Below are positions 62,236 through 64,000 of a stretch of DNA of 64,000 nt, in pieces (within the stretch, counting starts at the first letter, position 1; every line of letters begins with the position of its first letter). Origin of the DNA: Metaphire vulgaris. Lineage: Eukaryota > Annelida > Clitellata > Crassiclitellata > Megascolecidae. The notes below the pieces were generated by a model. The model was not told the origin of the DNA and did not search any database. It was given only the letters and a program-made list of their open reading frames with translations. The stretch covers positions 6,141,451 through 6,205,450 of the forward strand of contig CM030866.1 of the NCBI GenBank assembly GCA_018105865.1. Direction: 5' to 3'. The translations under genes and the position numbers were made by a program.

Positions 62236-62895
62236 CAGGGGCGGTTCCACGTTCAGTGTTTATTCTAGGCCTTCTTGGAGGATTCCCCCCCCCCAAGTTT
62301 GAAATGTCCTCTCCCCAAATTTTGATATTTTGGCTTGGGAGGGGGTGAAATTTCCCCCCAAAAATTCGACGACTGGGAGGGGGTTTGTGCATCTGGAGAG
62401 GGAAAAATATAAGGATGACCTTTTTTGCTTGTCAGATATTTCGAGAGGGGAAAAATATATGGATGGCCCTTTTTGGCTTGTCAAACAAGACAAACTTTGT
62501 CCCCCCAAATATTTAAAACTCCCCCAATGGTGGCTATAATAAACACTGTTCCACGTTGGGGATGACTGGGGATGCATCTCCACACCGACCCACCAAAAAT
62601 GCGTCTTCAATGGAAGATGATCTTCTAAACGGATTAGCCTTGATGTATATCCACAAAGACATGGACACATCCATAGACAATGCCATCGACAAATTTGCTT
62701 CCAGCAATAGAAAACTCGATTTTGCACTATGACTTTGTACAACCAGACTAAAATGGCTTTTATACATTCGTTCAATTCTGAACATTATATTTCATAAACC
62801 TTTTACATGATAATTCCGTAATTCCTTTGACAATCGGCGAGATCTTTTTAGAAATTCATTGCATCCTCCACCAATAATTCTCGGAACCGCCACTG
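62236..62895. mobile_element. hAT-like MITE (group B relative) carrying a nested MITE
   Basis: CAGGGGCGGTTCCACGTT at the left and GGAACCGCCACTG at the right are inverted repeats; after removing 62254-62548 the element is about 360 bases. The flanks AGAAAGTC and AACAAGTC agree at 6 of 8. Confidence 0.65.
62254..62548. mobile_element. hAT-like MITE (group A'), nested, 9-bp direct repeat
   Basis: CAGTGTTTATTCTAGGCC to GGCTATAATAAACACTG. The exact 9-bp TTCCACGTT flanks it (62245-62253 and 62549-62557) and is itself part of the outer element's end. It contains two copies of a CCTTTTTTGCTTGTCA-type motif. Confidence 0.85.
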
Positions 62896-63002
62896 AACAA
62901 GTCTACAGTGTATCTATATTAGTCAATCGGTCAGTCAAAAGGATAAATATTTTGCGGAGCACTGCTTTCCCACATCAAATAGCCTAGCCAGTGAACCAGT
63001 AA

Positions 63003-63253
63003 CAGAGTTATTTCCAGGATCATCAATTTGGGGGCGGGGGTGTCGGTCTCAAATTGGGGCGGGGTGTTGGAGGGTGTTAGGGGTGCATCTCAGGCTCGGA
63101 TTGGAAAACTTTTGGGGGTATCGGTCTCAAATTGGGGGCGGGGTTGGAGGGTGTTAGGTGCACCTCAGGTTCGGATTGGGAAAATTTGGGCGGTGTTGGT
63201 CTCAAATGAGGGGGACGGTTGAGGGTGTTAGGGGGGGTGTAAAAATATCCCTG
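63003..63253. mobile_element. hAT-like MITE (group C)
   Basis: CAGAGTTATTTCCAGGATCA to GGTGTAAAAATATCCCTG. Flanks ACCAGTAA and ACTAGTAA agree at 7 of 8. The G-rich interior has tandem units with TCGGTCTCAAATTGGGG. Confidence 0.75.
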
Positions 63254-63278
63254 ACTAGTAACGAATAGAACTATTTAC

Positions 63279-63467
63279 CCAGACGTAGAATGCGACGGGC
63301 GCTCCTTTTCCAACCGCCTGAACATCGTCGAATTCGATCTTGTGCATGATCTCCTTGACTCGGGCCATGATTTCCCGGTTCACTTTGGACGCGTCGAAAG
63401 CCAGAACCCTTCGGCACAACCCATCGACTCCGTGCGGATTGCAGATTCGCTGACAGTTCTGCCAGTC
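63279..63467 (-). CDS. Dynein heavy-chain MTBD (stalk head)-like exon
   Basis: A clean 189-base exon (acceptor CCGTAG, donor GTAAAT, phase 0 at both ends) encodes DWQNCQRICNPHGVDGLCRR, VLAFDASKVNREIMARVKEI, MHKIEFDDVQAVGKGAPVAF, YVW. Joined to the next exon it reads FYVWAMG. The pattern DW, then a Leu-rich FD/YD with K-I/V, then EF..(D/E).V..V.K, and finally (W/Y)VWAM, fits the dynein heavy-chain microtubule-binding head at the tip of the stalk, including the Trp-Val-x-Ala-Met that begins the second stalk helix. Earlier exons lie beyond the window. A motor subunit would need AAA5 and AAA6 after this point, and none was seen. Could also be a stand-alone MTBD-type protein. Confidence 0.6.
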
Positions 63468-64000
63468 CTACGGGAACAGAAGAAGTTAACCGTCAAAACT
63501 ATCGGGTACTTGTTACATTAATGAATCGTATTTTTATGTATACCGAGTAGTTCGTCAGATGTTGTCATACTCAGACGCACCCAAAAGTAGCGACAGTTAA
63601 ACAACTATACCGCCAGTGGTGTAGCAAAGGGAGGGGGTTTGGGACTAAACCCCCCTTGGCTGCGGACGAAAATTTAAAAAAATGCGTTTCCATACATTTT
63701 TAATTTTCTGACAAGTGACCCATCGAGTTTTTGATGACCCATTTGACATAAGCGGATTGACATTGAGCGGATTATACAGGGCTTTTTTGTAAAACGATAT
63801 TTTCCGGAGCGCAACAGTCGGAAGTCACTTGTCAACAAGACGTAGTCACGTAGCTATATACGATATATAATTATATATATATAATCAATACAATACAACA
63901 ATGCATAGATATATAGATATAGTTCCAAGTTTTTTATTTAATAATTTAATTTGGCAAAAAACCAGTCTTCGGATTTTCCGGAATGCGGTCCGGATTTTCC
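63468..64000. other. Upstream intron of the MTBD-repeat gene
   Basis: No exon recognised. At 63615 a CAGTGGTGTAGCAAAGGGAG start resembles group D MITE ends, but no matching right end was found before the window stops. AT-rich near 63860-63950. Confidence 0.5.

Larger units (their letters stand above)
62042..63278. other. Intron of the MTBD-repeat gene
   Basis: Lies between the two exons. It is occupied largely by a nested MITE pair (62236-62895 and 62254-62548) and a group C MITE (63003-63253). No additional exon was recognised. Confidence 0.6.

Noticed and set aside
62260..62775. 171-codon minus-strand frame
   Set aside because: Crosses the boundary between two nested MITEs and is therefore composed of unrelated non-coding pieces.

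Overview
This is eukaryotic, animal DNA. It is about one third GC, and its genes are cut into many short exons with GT/AG boundaries and phases that match from exon to exon. Introns are full of microsatellites, fragments of CR1/L2-like LINEs, tRNA-derived SINEs and non-autonomous DNA transposons (MITEs). The repeat style and the proteins suggest a marine invertebrate, perhaps a deuterostome such as an echinoderm or hemichordate, but the phylum cannot be fixed from the sequence alone.

Layout. 1-17285 (+): nicotinate phosphoribosyltransferase (NAPRT), 12 exons reaching the stop codon; its 5' exons lie before the window. 17286-22600: intergenic, repeat-rich. 22676-39121 (+): TMEM214, a transmembrane ER protein, 16 exons; exon 1 shows an apparent frame break. 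41026-56879 (-): a complete HDGF/LEDGF-family chromatin reader (PSIP1/HDGFL2-like), about 883 residues in 17 coding exons, with an N-terminal PWWP domain and an integrase-binding-type domain (IBD). Its tail converges on TMEM214. 56880-61000: intergenic, with the probable PSIP1-like promoter, an L2/CR1-like LINE fragment and several MITEs. 61007-63467 (-): the last two visible exons of a gene joining a dynein heavy-chain stalk-head (microtubule-binding domain, MTBD)-like segment, in phase, to a terminal exon holding a 13-unit array of an 18-residue charged His/Ser/Lys/Glu repeat.

The genes are not an operon and there is no sign that they share a pathway: NAD salvage, ER membrane, chromatin tethering, and probable microtubule binding.

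Most notable points: (i) the MTBD-like segment with no AAA5/AAA6 motor exons after it and a repetitive tail instead; (ii) an IBD in which the position of human LEDGF Asp366 is Ala; (iii) at least nine MITEs with perfect 8-9 bp target-site duplications and hAT-like CAGNG ends, several nested; (iv) a short motif resembling TGACAAGCAAAAAAGGTC inside otherwise different MITE groups; (v) eleven ~55-82 bp foldback elements bounded by TTAA or near-TTAA; (vi) a tRNA-derived SINE whose 3' tail resembles that of a LINE in the same window. All calls rest on reading the sequence; no database search was possible.
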